The notes under the pieces: generated by a model | The model's database searches: none | What the model was told of the DNA's origin: nothing | Seen by the model: only the letters and a program-made list of their open reading frames with translations | Program-made: the position numbers and the translations under genes | Shown: positions 1 to 7,798 of the stretch, piece by piece | How positions within the stretch are numbered: the first letter of the stretch is position 1 | Layout: each line of letters opens with the position of its first letter | Assembly (NCBI GenBank): GCA_012517145.1 | Contig: JAAYVM010000181.1 | Span: 1-32,977 of the forward strand | DNA length: 32,977 nucleotides | From: Acholeplasmataceae bacterium | Lineage (GTDB): Bacteria; Bacillota; Negativicutes; Acidaminococcales; Acidaminococcaceae | Direction of reading: 5' to 3'

Positions 1-9
1 ATATGACTT

Positions 10-38
10 ATTTTACTTCGCATTCCTAGCCTTGTCAA
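10..38 (-). promoter_or_regulatory. Sigma-A promoter reading out of the left window edge
   Basis: On the minus strand a perfect -35 TTGACA (33-38) is followed after exactly 17 nt by TAAAAT (10-15). Transcription would start near base 3 and leave the window, so the gene it drives is outside. It diverges from the TetR-type regulator at 270, an arrangement in which such regulators often control the neighbouring gene. The promoter match is read directly; the regulatory link is inference. Confidence 0.5.
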
Positions 39-113
39 GAGAACGCAGCAAAAAAATGTGCTACTAATTTAACATTTTTTCGCAGTTATTGCTTGATTTT
101 TATCGTTTTTGAA

Positions 114-129
114 AACATGCTGATATGTT
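114..129. promoter_or_regulatory. Palindrome, candidate TetR operator
   Basis: AACAT and ATGTT form a 5+6+5 inverted repeat in the divergent intergenic region between the leftward promoter and the TetR promoter. Its size suits a TetR-family dimer, but short palindromes are common in AT-rich DNA and it overlaps neither -10 nor -35. A candidate only. Confidence 0.2.
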
Positions 130-207
130 CTTTTTTCCCTTCGCGTAAAACATCCACCGTAAAAACATATTAAATCTGCATTTTCTGCTGGAATCCTTGA
201 AAAGATG

Positions 208-216
208 TGATATAAT
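208..216 (+). promoter_or_regulatory. Extended -10 promoter of the TetR gene
   Basis: TGATATAAT combines an extended -10 TGn with a perfect TATAAT (211-216). The -35 position (about 188-193, CTGGAA) is poor, as is usual for extended -10 promoters. It lies about 54 bases upstream of the TetR start codon. Confidence 0.4.
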
Positions 217-269
217 CGAGTATATGAGAAAAAAACCATCTACTCTGGGCGTTTCAGGAGGCAAATACT

Positions 270-869
270 ATGGCAGTAACATGTGCATCGTCGGCTGATA
301 AAATTTTGCATGCAGCGACAGAACTTTTTGCCAGTAACAATTTCGACGGTACATCAATTAAAGATATCTCTAAATTATCCGGTGTCAACAGTGCACTTAT
401 CTCCTATTATTTCGGAGGCAAAAAAAATTTATATCAGGAAGTTCTGAATAACCAGTCAGGTCTGTTTTTGGACCTGATTGAGCAGGTCAATAAACAAACA
501 CTATCTCCCATAGCCAAATTACATCTCTATACAAAAGAAGTCGCCTTAATACAAATGCAAAGACCTATGCAGGTTCATCTTATCTATCGCGAATTGTTGA
601 CCCCTTCTGGTTTCTGCAGCAATTTTGTTCAATCAAAGCTTTTCAAAATACACCAATTTCTTTTCGACCTAGTAGCCGAAGGCATTAAGTATGGCTGTAT
701 CAAATCTGACTTACAACCTACTTATGCAGCTTTTACAATAGAAAGTATCATCGTTTTTTTCTTTTTAACCCAAGACTTTGTTCGTGAGTTAGGTTCTTTT
801 TCTAAAGATGATGGAAATGAGTATCTGGAAAACGCTCTTACCTCTTATCTTAACTCCATAGCAAACTAA
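270..869 (+). CDS. TetR/AcrR family transcriptional regulator
   Basis: A 199-residue one-domain regulator of usual TetR size. Residues about 8-55 form the N-terminal helix-turn-helix: an opening helix ending in ATELFASNNFDG, then TSIKDISKLSGVNSALISYYFGGK, where the SYYF..K recognition-helix ending is typical of the family. The C-terminal half, the ligand-binding and dimer domain, is helical and not diagnostic. The ATG has AGGAGG at 256-261, 8 nt upstream. The gene stands alone on the plus strand, with an outward promoter on its left and a strong terminator on its right that separates it from the aromatic operon. Its target is probably the gene beyond the left edge, itself, or both. The family is certain; ligand and target are unknown. 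Confidence 0.9.
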   Translation: MAVTCASSADKILHAATELFASNNFDGTSIKDISKLSGVNSALISYYFGGKKNLYQEVLNNQSGLFLDLIEQVNKQTLSPIAKLHLYTKEVALIQMQRPMQVHLIYRELLTPSGFCSNFVQSKLFKIHQFLFDLVAEGIKYGCIKSDLQPTYAAFTIESIIVFFFLTQDFVRELGSFSKDDGNEYLENALTSYLNSIAN

Positions 870-874
870 TAGTA

Positions 875-927
875 AAAAATTAAAAGCCTTACCTTTGTTG
901 AAAACAAAGGTAAGGCTTTTAATTTTT
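875..927. terminator. Bidirectional terminator between TetR gene and aroQ
   Basis: A perfect 25-bp inverted repeat (875-899 and 903-927) with a GAA loop. Its A-rich and T-rich ends give a U-tract on both strands. It closes the TetR gene on the plus strand and the whole aromatic operon on the minus strand; the aroQ stop codon begins at the last base of the repeat. Confidence 0.93.
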
Positions 928-1385
928 CAATCACGAGGCGGAGTAAAAACCATTTGTTTTTTTAAATTTACTAAAGCGCGCATCGCTAAAGCATAACCAT
1001 CAAAACCTAATCCGCAGATTTGTCCTTTGCAGGCAGGTGCCGTAACAGATTTATGTCTGAATTCCTCTCTTGCGTGAATATTACTGATATGCACTTCTAT
1101 TGCTGGAAGTTTTACAGCTTTCAACGCGTCCAATAGCGCTATGCTATAGTGCGTATAAGCTGCCGGGTTAATTACAATACCGTCAGCATCCCCGTAGGCA
1201 TCTTGAATAAAAGATACTAATTCACCCTCGCAATTACTTTGCTTGATTTCCACTTCAATGCCAAGTTCCTGCGCAGCGGCCTTAATAAACTGGCAAAGAG
1301 CTACGTAATCATCAGATCCATAAATGGCGTTCTCTCTTACCCCCAACATATTGATGTTAGGCCCGTTTAAAACCAGTATTTTCAT
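927..1385 (-). CDS. aroQ: 3-dehydroquinate dehydratase, type II
   Basis: Converts 3-dehydroquinate to 3-dehydroshikimate, step 3 of the shikimate pathway, in the cytoplasm as a dodecamer. The 152 residues show the family signature from the first residues: LNGPNINMLGVRE, the catalytic Tyr in IYG, INPAAYTHYSIAL, and EVHISNIHAREEFRHKS with the catalytic His. The length is normal (about 145-155). The frame is open to 1451, but the ATG at 1385 is the start: it overlaps the aroK stop as ATGA and has AGAAGGTGG just upstream. The longer version would only add an unrelated 22-residue leader inside aroK. It is the last gene of the operon. Confidence 0.95.
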   Translation of the reverse strand: MKILVLNGPNINMLGVRENAIYGSDDYVALCQFIKAAAQELGIEVEIKQSNCEGELVSFIQDAYGDADGIVINPAAYTHYSIALLDALKAVKLPAIEVHISNIHAREEFRHKSVTAPACKGQICGLGFDGYALAMRALVNLKKQMVFTPPRD

Positions 1386-1882
1386 TTTTCCACCTTCTTT
1401 ATAATATTCAGTATTTCGCAGACAACAGTTTCCGGTTCTCCATTGTTGCAAACTGCAAAGTCCTTATATTTTTGGTATAAAGCATAACGTTCTTTATACA
1501 ATTCAAAAATATGCTGGCTCCCAGCCGCCAATAATGGTCTGCTCGCAACATCCACATCAGCGCAAATTAACTCCGGGCTGCGATCGATAAAGATGATGAT
1601 ACCAGTTGTTCTTAATAACTCCATGTTTTTCGCTCTTTTGACGACGCCACCGCCGGTTGCTATGACCAGGTCGCTTGCAGCTGAGAGTTTCTTGATTGTT
1701 CTGGACTCTGCCTCCCGAAAGGTTTCCTCACTCACCGCGAATAATTCCTTAATAGATTTGCCTTCCCACTCTTCCAGGAGATGATCTGCATCACAAAAAT
1801 TTCGTTTCAATTTATCTGCCAAAATTTTTCCTATTGTTGTTTTGCCGCTGCCTGGCATTCCAATTAATACGATATTTTTCAT
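1382..1882 (-). CDS. aroK: Shikimate kinase
   Basis: Phosphorylates the 3-hydroxyl of shikimate with ATP (step 5). The 166 residues contain the Walker A motif GMPGSGKTT (about 8-16), a DAD shikimate-binding motif near 32-34, the FREAES segment, the glycine-rich ATGGGVV substrate loop near 75-81, and the lid with SRPLL. This is a standard single-domain AroK. Both ends overlap neighbours by 4 bp (ATGA), with aroE upstream and aroQ downstream, so the three genes are translationally coupled. Confidence 0.95.
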   Translation of the reverse strand: MKNIVLIGMPGSGKTTIGKILADKLKRNFCDADHLLEEWEGKSIKELFAVSEETFREAESRTIKKLSAASDLVIATGGGVVKRAKNMELLRTTGIIIFIDRSPELICADVDVASRPLLAAGSQHIFELYKERYALYQKYKDFAVCNNGEPETVVCEILNIIKKVEK

Positions 1883-2703
1883 TGCTGCTCACCGCTTATT
1901 GCCTCAGCAATCTTCACAATAATTTTGTCCTCAATTTTACGTTGCAGCCAAATTTCTTCAGCAGCTACTGCTTGGGCAACCAGCATCAATAAGCCATTGG
2001 CTGCCAACTTGCCTTCTTCACGAGCATAACGCAAAACAACTGTTTCCACAGGATTATAGATTAAATCAACAACGGCAGCAAAATTGGCAACAGCTTCGCG
2101 TGATACCGGTGAAGCTTTTACATTGGGAAACATACCTAACGGCGTGCAATTTATCAAAACATCTCCGCGTTGGCCGGCAAACTCTTCATAATCGCAGAAT
2201 TGCAAAGGAACTGTCAGTTGCATTTCCAACAAATCAGCTGCTGCTTGCTGTGGATTGCGTGAAACAACAAAAATTTCTCTTGCTGCATTATCATTTAAAT
2301 ACTGCAAAACAGCTCTGGCCGCTCCACCAGCACCTAAAACAGCAATTGTTTTATTCTTTACTTCAATACCGTTATAGCTCAGCAAAAAACCAAAACCGTA
2401 ATAATCAGTATTGTACCCTTTGACTTCACCATCTTGAAAAGAAATAGTATTAACTGCGCCTATCGCTGCGGCTTCTTTTGTTATACTGCTCAAGCAAGGT
2501 ATGACTGCCGTCTTGTAAGGGATAGTAACATTCATTCCATCTAAATCATCTTTTGCTTGCGAAAGAAACAAAGGTAATTTCTCTCTTTCAACCTCAAGCA
2601 AGGAATAATCTCCCTCGATATTCAATTCTCGAAATATTAAATTGTGTATTTTGGGTGAAAGGCTATGTCCAAGTTTTTCTCCCAATAGGCCAAATCTTAC
2701 CAT
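1879..2703 (-). CDS. aroE: Shikimate dehydrogenase (NADP+)
   Basis: Reduces 3-dehydroshikimate to shikimate (step 4). The 274-residue protein shows GEKLGHSLSPKIHN for substrate binding near the N-terminus, the catalytic Lys in NVTIPYK, GAVNTI, GYNTDYYGF, the Rossmann loop VLGAGGAARAV, SRNP where NADP phosphate is bound, NCTPLGM, and a C-terminal NGLLMLVAQA helix. The length is normal. The start ATG lies 42 bp after the pheA stop and its ribosome site is a run of Gs rather than a clean AGGAGG. Its stop overlaps the aroK start. Confidence 0.95.
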   Translation of the reverse strand: MVRFGLLGEKLGHSLSPKIHNLIFRELNIEGDYSLLEVEREKLPLFLSQAKDDLDGMNVTIPYKTAVIPCLSSITKEAAAIGAVNTISFQDGEVKGYNTDYYGFGFLLSYNGIEVKNKTIAVLGAGGAARAVLQYLNDNAAREIFVVSRNPQQAAADLLEMQLTVPLQFCDYEEFAGQRGDVLINCTPLGMFPNVKASPVSREAVANFAAVVDLIYNPVETVVLRYAREEGKLAANGLLMLVAQAVAAEEIWLQRKIEDKIIVKIAEAISGEQQ

Positions 2704-2745
2704 AGCGACGCCCCCAGCCTTAAGAATCTCTTTACAATAATTTTC

Positions 2746-3888
2746 TTATATTTTGTCACCGACGTAATTGCCTAAAACTTTACAGTAAGTACTGCTGTTT
2801 TCGACTTCCGCAATTGCTTTTTTAACATTTGCATCGTGCAGATTGCCACTGACGTCAATATGGAAAAAGTATTCCCATGGTTTACCTTCGATAGGTCTGG
2901 ACTCAATATTCAGCATGTTCAGCCCGTTATGGTAAAAACTTCCCAGCATATGATACAAAGACCCTGGCTCGTGTTTTAAAGAAACAACAAGGGTAATTTT
3001 ATCTGCATTAGGAATTTCCTGCATTTCACTCGCAATGACAAAGAAACGCGTGTAATTGTATGTATTGGCATTAATATTGCTGGCAAGAATTTCCAAACCA
3101 TATAGTTCAGCAGCCTGTCTCCCAGCCACGGCGGCCATATAGTCTGTTTTCTTAAAGCTTACAAGTTCCGCTCCTTTAGCTGTATTAAAATAAGGGATCT
3201 GCATCATTTTTGGATACTGTTTAAAAAATGGGCGACACTGCGCAAAGCCTTGTGGATGAGAATAGACCTCTGTAACTTTGTCAAGTGAAGTGCCAGGATA
3301 AGCCAGCAAATTATGTTCTATTTTCACGCATATTTCGCCAACAATATGACAGTCATAACGGCGTACAAGATCATAAACTTCAGTAATACCGCCGGTAGAA
3401 GAATTTTCGATAGGCAGTAAGCCATAGGTGACCTCGCCTTCTTTCACTGCCTGCGCTACATCTTCAAACAAAGTGTAATTATGTTCTTCAATATTGGCAC
3501 CAGCAAAATATTTATGCAAAGCAAGATGGCTATAGGCACCCGGAACTCCTTGGTAACCAACAAATATTTTTGCACCATGCGGCTGAGCTGCAGCTTTTGA
3601 GGAAACTTCACTTTGCAAATATTCTTCTTCCTGACGACAGCTTATATCTATAATCTGGGCCATTATTTTTCTTAGGCCATCTGCATATGCAGAATTCTGA
3701 ACGCGCTTTTTGCAATTGTTTAAAACAATTTCTTCACGCGCCTTATCTCTGACAGGCAGTTGTTTTGTTTTCTTGTATTCAGCTACCTCATGAACAGCAT
3801 TCATACGCTCTTCAAAAAGTTTCGCTATCTCAGAATCGATCTTATCGATTCTTTCACGTATTTCTGCTAAATTTAGTTCTTTCATCAT
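2746..3888 (-). CDS. pheA: Bifunctional chorismate mutase / prephenate dehydratase (P-protein)
   Basis: Turns chorismate into prephenate and then phenylpyruvate, the committed Phe branch. Three parts are visible in 380 residues. Residues about 3-90 are an AroQ-type chorismate mutase helix bundle (IRERIDKIDSEIAKLFEERM). Residues about 108-285 are prephenate dehydratase (GYQGVPGAYSH, LLPIENSSTGG, and the catalytic NYTRFFVI). Residues about 295-375 are an ACT domain (EPGSLYHML, ESRPIEGKPW), which in this family binds Phe for feedback inhibition. The first ATG overlaps the aroC stop as ATGA and has GGTGA upstream; a second ATG follows directly. Confidence 0.95.
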   Translation of the reverse strand: MMKELNLAEIRERIDKIDSEIAKLFEERMNAVHEVAEYKKTKQLPVRDKAREEIVLNNCKKRVQNSAYADGLRKIMAQIIDISCRQEEEYLQSEVSSKAAAQPHGAKIFVGYQGVPGAYSHLALHKYFAGANIEEHNYTLFEDVAQAVKEGEVTYGLLPIENSSTGGITEVYDLVRRYDCHIVGEICVKIEHNLLAYPGTSLDKVTEVYSHPQGFAQCRPFFKQYPKMMQIPYFNTAKGAELVSFKKTDYMAAVAGRQAAELYGLEILASNINANTYNYTRFFVIASEMQEIPNADKITLVVSLKHEPGSLYHMLGSFYHNGLNMLNIESRPIEGKPWEYFFHIDVSGNLHDANVKKAIAEVENSSTYCKVLGNYVGDKI

Positions 3889-4985
3889 TTCACCATCAAT
3901 TTCGTATCAGACATTAAAAGCATATCTAAAACTATCCAGGCTGCAACGCCTTCAATAACAGGCACCGCACGCTGCACGATACAGGGATCATGACGCCCGG
4001 CAATCTGCAGTATAGTATTTTCGACTTTGGCCAGATTTACGGTTGTCTGTTGCTTTCCGATTGAAGGGGTTGGCTTGATGCCAACTTTGAATATCACTGG
4101 CATACCATTGGTAATACCGCCGAGTATGCCACCATTATTGTTTGTTTTAGTTCTGACAACGCCTTCCTCCAGATAAAACGAATCATTGGCTTCAGAGCCC
4201 AGCATGGAGCTCAAAGCAAAACCGGCGCCAAATTCGAGCCCTTTTACTGCTGGTACGGAGAAAAGCGCATGCGCTAACCTGCTCTCAACCGAGTCAAAGA
4301 AAGGAGAACCAATCCCCGCAGGTAAGCCTTGAACGATGCATTCAATACTACCACCAACAGAATCGGCCTGTTCACGCACTTTCAGAATCATGTCCTGCAT
4401 CTTTTCGCCTTGTTCATCATCAAGAACAGGCATAGTTTTTGATGCCAGAGAGTTCAAAATTTCCTCGTTTTCACCCAGAGGGTTGAACAATGAGTCCCTG
4501 ATACCATAAATCTCGGCTATATGCCCTCCCACTTTTATGCCCTGAAGTTCAAGGATCTGTTTGGCCAAAGCACCTACGAAAACAAGCGGTGCAGTGAGAC
4601 GTCCGGAGAAATGACCGCCGCCGCGGTAATCGTTAAAACCATGATATTTTATTCTACCGGAATAATCAGCATGTCCCGGGCGCATTACATCTTTCAGAAG
4701 GCTATAATCACCGGAACGTGTATCACTGTTCGGTATAAGAGCACAAATGGGAGTACCTGTTGTTTTCCCTTCAAAAAACCCGCTTTGAATAATAAACTCA
4801 TCTTTCTCTTTTCTCGGCGTCGACATAAGGTTTTGTCCGGGTGCTCTTCTTTTCATCTCTTGCAAAATAGCAGCCGTATTTATTGTCATTCCTGCCGGTA
4901 AGCCATCAATTACTATTCCGATAGCTGGGCCGTGCGACTCGCCAAAAATAGATACTTTTATTTTCTCACCGTGTATACCGCTCAT
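3885..4985 (-). CDS. aroC: Chorismate synthase
   Basis: Makes chorismate from EPSP (step 7), using reduced FMN. The 366 residues carry FGESHGPAIG near 14-23, RAPGQN, TRSGDY, RPGHADY, the RGGGHFSGR flavin/phosphate loop, NNGGILGGITNG and the C-terminal GRHDPCIVQRAVPVIE. The length is normal. The chosen ATG is preceded by an in-frame TGA and only a weak ribosome site. A much stronger AAAGGAGG lies about 55 bases further upstream (5039-5046) with no sensible ORF after it. It overlaps pheA by 4 bp and follows nhaA after a 117-bp gap, the largest gap inside the operon. Confidence 0.95.
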   Translation of the reverse strand: MSGIHGEKIKVSIFGESHGPAIGIVIDGLPAGMTINTAAILQEMKRRAPGQNLMSTPRKEKDEFIIQSGFFEGKTTGTPICALIPNSDTRSGDYSLLKDVMRPGHADYSGRIKYHGFNDYRGGGHFSGRLTAPLVFVGALAKQILELQGIKVGGHIAEIYGIRDSLFNPLGENEEILNSLASKTMPVLDDEQGEKMQDMILKVREQADSVGGSIECIVQGLPAGIGSPFFDSVESRLAHALFSVPAVKGLEFGAGFALSSMLGSEANDSFYLEEGVVRTKTNNNGGILGGITNGMPVIFKVGIKPTPSIGKQQTTVNLAKVENTILQIAGRHDPCIVQRAVPVIEGVAAWIVLDMLLMSDTKLMVK

Positions 4986-5102
4986 AGTTTTTCTTCAGCG
5001 AGTTCCAGAATAAAATTTTAGCACCTCGCCAAATCTATCCTCCTTTCACTTTTCAGCAATTGTTATTTCTATTAATCAAATGTATTATTTTCTTCCTGCA
5101 TA

Positions 5103-6437
5103 TTAACAATTATTACTCTTGCTTTTATTGGGAGCAACGTGCTTCAAGAAGGCCAAACCAACTAAAGCTGAGCAAAACGAGCCGACTGCAATTCCGATTT
5201 TAGCTGAATCAGCCGCATGTTGGCCATCGAAAACCAAGCTCGTCATAAACAGTGCTATTGTGAAACCAATTCCTGCAATGATACCCGCTCCAAAAATATG
5301 GTTCCAGGTAACATCCTGAGGCGGCGAAGCAATTTTAAGTAAAGTGGTAATTCTCGCCATTGCATAAATGCCAAGAGGCTTACCAACGAACAAGCCCATA
5401 AAGACGCCAATTGTTACCGTTGAAAATATTTCTGTTTCAGCCGAGAAAGTAAGCCCTGAATTTACAAATGCAAAAAACGGTAAAACAAGGTAATGAACAA
5501 AGGAATGAAGACCTACTTCCATTTTAGTCAAAGGAGTGAGTGCCCTTTCCGAAAGTTCCCCAATTGTAAAAATAGATTCCTTTGCCTTTTCGTCAGTCAA
5601 AATATTAACTCGCGATTTCTCTGAAATAATCAATTTTTTTAAATGATTACGTGAACGTTTTACATAGTCATGAAAAGCAACCTTGGGTTTTACCGGAATC
5701 ATCATAGCGGCTAAAACCCCAGCTATGGTTGGATGTATCCCAGATTTAGCAACAGCAATCCACACGAGTACAGATAATAAAGTATAGGCGAAAGTAGACC
5801 GTATGCCTATTTTATTAAGAATGTACATTAGCCAAAGAAATAAAACAGCAAAACCAAGTGGCACCAAACTAAGTTGGCTTGTATAAAGAATACCAATTAT
5901 AATGATGCCAATAATATCGTCAGCAATTGCCAACGTGGTCAAAAAAACCTTCAGTCCTATCGGTACAATTGAACTAATCAAAGACAAAACAGCGAGACTA
6001 AATGCGATATCCGTTGCAGTTGGAATAGCCCAGCCGATAACATTTGGACTGTTATGATTAAAAAGAAAATAAATTATTGCCGGGGCCATAACACCGCCCA
6101 CTGCCGAAACAACCGGAAAAAGAGCCATCTTGACTTTTCTTAAATGGCCCACCAAAATTTCTCTTTTGATTTCAAGTCCCACCAGAAAAAAGAAAAACAC
6201 CATCAGTCCATCATTTACAACATCTAAAATACTATGTGTATTGACATAGGATCCCATAGATATAGTGATAGGCATATGAATAAAATCAAAATAATATTTT
6301 TTGTATGGTGAGTTAGCAAACACCATTGCTAAAAATACACAAAATACCAGCAGCATACCTCCGAAAGACGGAGACTGCATGATTTTTAGGGTTCGTTTTA
6401 AAAATGAGTATTTGTACTTATTGTAAAGTTCTTCCAT
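5103..6437 (-). CDS. nhaA: Na+/H+ antiporter NhaA
   Basis: Exports Na+ in exchange for protons across the inner membrane for pH and salt balance. The 444 residues form roughly 11-12 membrane helices. The ion-binding residues are clear: the adjacent Asp pair in LAIADDIIGI (about 173-174), an Asp in ATDIAFSLAV (about 143), and the conserved FFFFLVGLEIKRE and GIGFTIALFMTSL segments. A ribosome site AGGGGGAG precedes the ATG. It lies between aroA (50-bp gap) and aroC (117-bp gap) on the same strand, with no terminator or convincing promoter on either side, so it is probably co-transcribed with the aromatic genes. No direct metabolic link to the pathway is known to me. Confidence 0.96.
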   Translation of the reverse strand: MEELYNKYKYSFLKRTLKIMQSPSFGGMLLVFCVFLAMVFANSPYKKYYFDFIHMPITISMGSYVNTHSILDVVNDGLMVFFFFLVGLEIKREILVGHLRKVKMALFPVVSAVGGVMAPAIIYFLFNHNSPNVIGWAIPTATDIAFSLAVLSLISSIVPIGLKVFLTTLAIADDIIGIIIIGILYTSQLSLVPLGFAVLFLWLMYILNKIGIRSTFAYTLLSVLVWIAVAKSGIHPTIAGVLAAMMIPVKPKVAFHDYVKRSRNHLKKLIISEKSRVNILTDEKAKESIFTIGELSERALTPLTKMEVGLHSFVHYLVLPFFAFVNSGLTFSAETEIFSTVTIGVFMGLFVGKPLGIYAMARITTLLKIASPPQDVTWNHIFGAGIIAGIGFTIALFMTSLVFDGQHAADSAKIGIAVGSFCSALVGLAFLKHVAPNKSKSNNC

Positions 6438-6487
6438 AGGCTCCCCCTAATAAATATTTCTTGTCTTGTCCGCAAATCTCATACATT

Positions 6488-7789
6488 TCAATCCTTTTCC
6501 ATATATGAAATTTGCCCGCCAAGAGCAACAAAGTCAGGCCAAAATTGAGGATACGACTTGTTAACACATTCAGCACCATGCATAACCACTCTATCACGGC
6601 ACTTTAAACTAGCTATTGCCAATGACATTGCAATACGGTGATCGTTCCATCCTTCCACTTCACCGCCAGTAAGATACTTTTTACCTTGTATAACCAATCC
6701 TTCTTCTAGCTCTGTTACATCAGCTCCCAATTTATTAAGCTCAGTAGTTACGGCTCTCAGACGATCACATTCCTTCAGTCTTAACCTACCTGCATTTATA
6801 ATTTCTGTTCTTCCTTCACTTACAGAGGCCAACACGGACAATACGGGTATTATATCAGGGCAGTCACTGGCATCAATAATAGTGCCAATTGTATTTGCAG
6901 GCGAAGATGTTATAATCATTTTCTCTTCATTATAATTAATTTTGCCGCCCATTGCAGAAATAATATCTATTATAGCCTTATCGCCTTGCAACGAATTTGC
7001 TAAAAGACCTTTGCAATCAATCTTGTTTCCAATTGCTCCCGCCACAAGCCAAAACGCAGCTTGTGAATAATCAGCTTCAACAATAGAATTCCTGCTATGA
7101 TATTTTTGCCCGCCACGAATATAGAACGCTTTGTATTCGTCGTTTTTTATTTCTATGCCATATTTTGCAAGGCATGAAAGCGTAAGCGCAACATAGCTCT
7201 TTGACTCAAGCGGCGAACTTATGGTAATCACTGAATCGTCATCCAGAAGAGGCAATGCAAATAATAAACCGCTGACAAATTGAGAACTTACATTACCCGG
7301 CAATTCAAACCTACCTGCAGAAAGCCTGCCGCAGATTTTTAGCGGTAATTTCCCCTCATCAGCTGTTTCGTATTCAATTCCCTGCCGGTCAAAAATATCA
7401 TAATAAGCATTGAGCGGTCTGGAAACAAGTTTGCCACTTCCCTTAAAAACCACTTGCTTGCTGCACAAAGCAGCTAATGGTATCATGAAGCGCAAAGTTG
7501 ATCCAGACTCACCACAATCAATTTCATTTGATAAAGCTTGTAATTCTCCGCCCTCAATTTTGAAAGCGGCCCTGCCAGGATACAAAGACGGCGCAGGCGT
7601 TATCTTTACACCAAGAGCTTGCAGTGCACGACAAGTGGCCTCAATATCTGCAGAAATACTAATATTATCCACTACAGAAGTTCCTTCTGCCAAAGCGGCA
7701 CATATTATTTCTCTATGTCCCATACTCTTTGAAGAAGGAACGTTGATCTCCCCTGACAGCGGCACTGGTTTAATGCTTATAGTGTCCAT
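6488..7789 (-). CDS. aroA: 3-phosphoshikimate 1-carboxyvinyltransferase (EPSP synthase)
   Basis: Condenses shikimate 3-phosphate with PEP (step 6). In 433 residues: PSSKSMGHR near 19-27 for substrate binding, GESGSTLRFMIP near 92-103, SSQFVSGLLF, DYSQAAFWLVAGAI, LRLKECDRLRA and WNDHRIAMSLA. The phosphate loop reads GESGSTLRF, not the GNAGTAxR of the E. coli-type enzyme, so it belongs to a divergent Firmicutes-like branch. I do not infer inhibitor sensitivity from this. The AGGAGA ribosome site overlaps the aroB stop codon 9 bp upstream, a sign of coupling. Confidence 0.95.
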   Translation of the reverse strand: MDTISIKPVPLSGEINVPSSKSMGHREIICAALAEGTSVVDNISISADIEATCRALQALGVKITPAPSLYPGRAAFKIEGGELQALSNEIDCGESGSTLRFMIPLAALCSKQVVFKGSGKLVSRPLNAYYDIFDRQGIEYETADEGKLPLKICGRLSAGRFELPGNVSSQFVSGLLFALPLLDDDSVITISSPLESKSYVALTLSCLAKYGIEIKNDEYKAFYIRGGQKYHSRNSIVEADYSQAAFWLVAGAIGNKIDCKGLLANSLQGDKAIIDIISAMGGKINYNEEKMIITSSPANTIGTIIDASDCPDIIPVLSVLASVSEGRTEIINAGRLRLKECDRLRAVTTELNKLGADVTELEEGLVIQGKKYLTGGEVEGWNDHRIAMSLAIASLKCRDRVVMHGAECVNKSYPQFWPDFVALGGQISYMEKD

Positions 7790-7798
7790 AACATTCTC

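Noticed and set aside
1386-1451. 22-residue N-terminal extension of AroQ
   Set aside because: It lies inside aroK in another frame. The ATG at 1385 has a strong ribosome site and gives the standard AroQ start.
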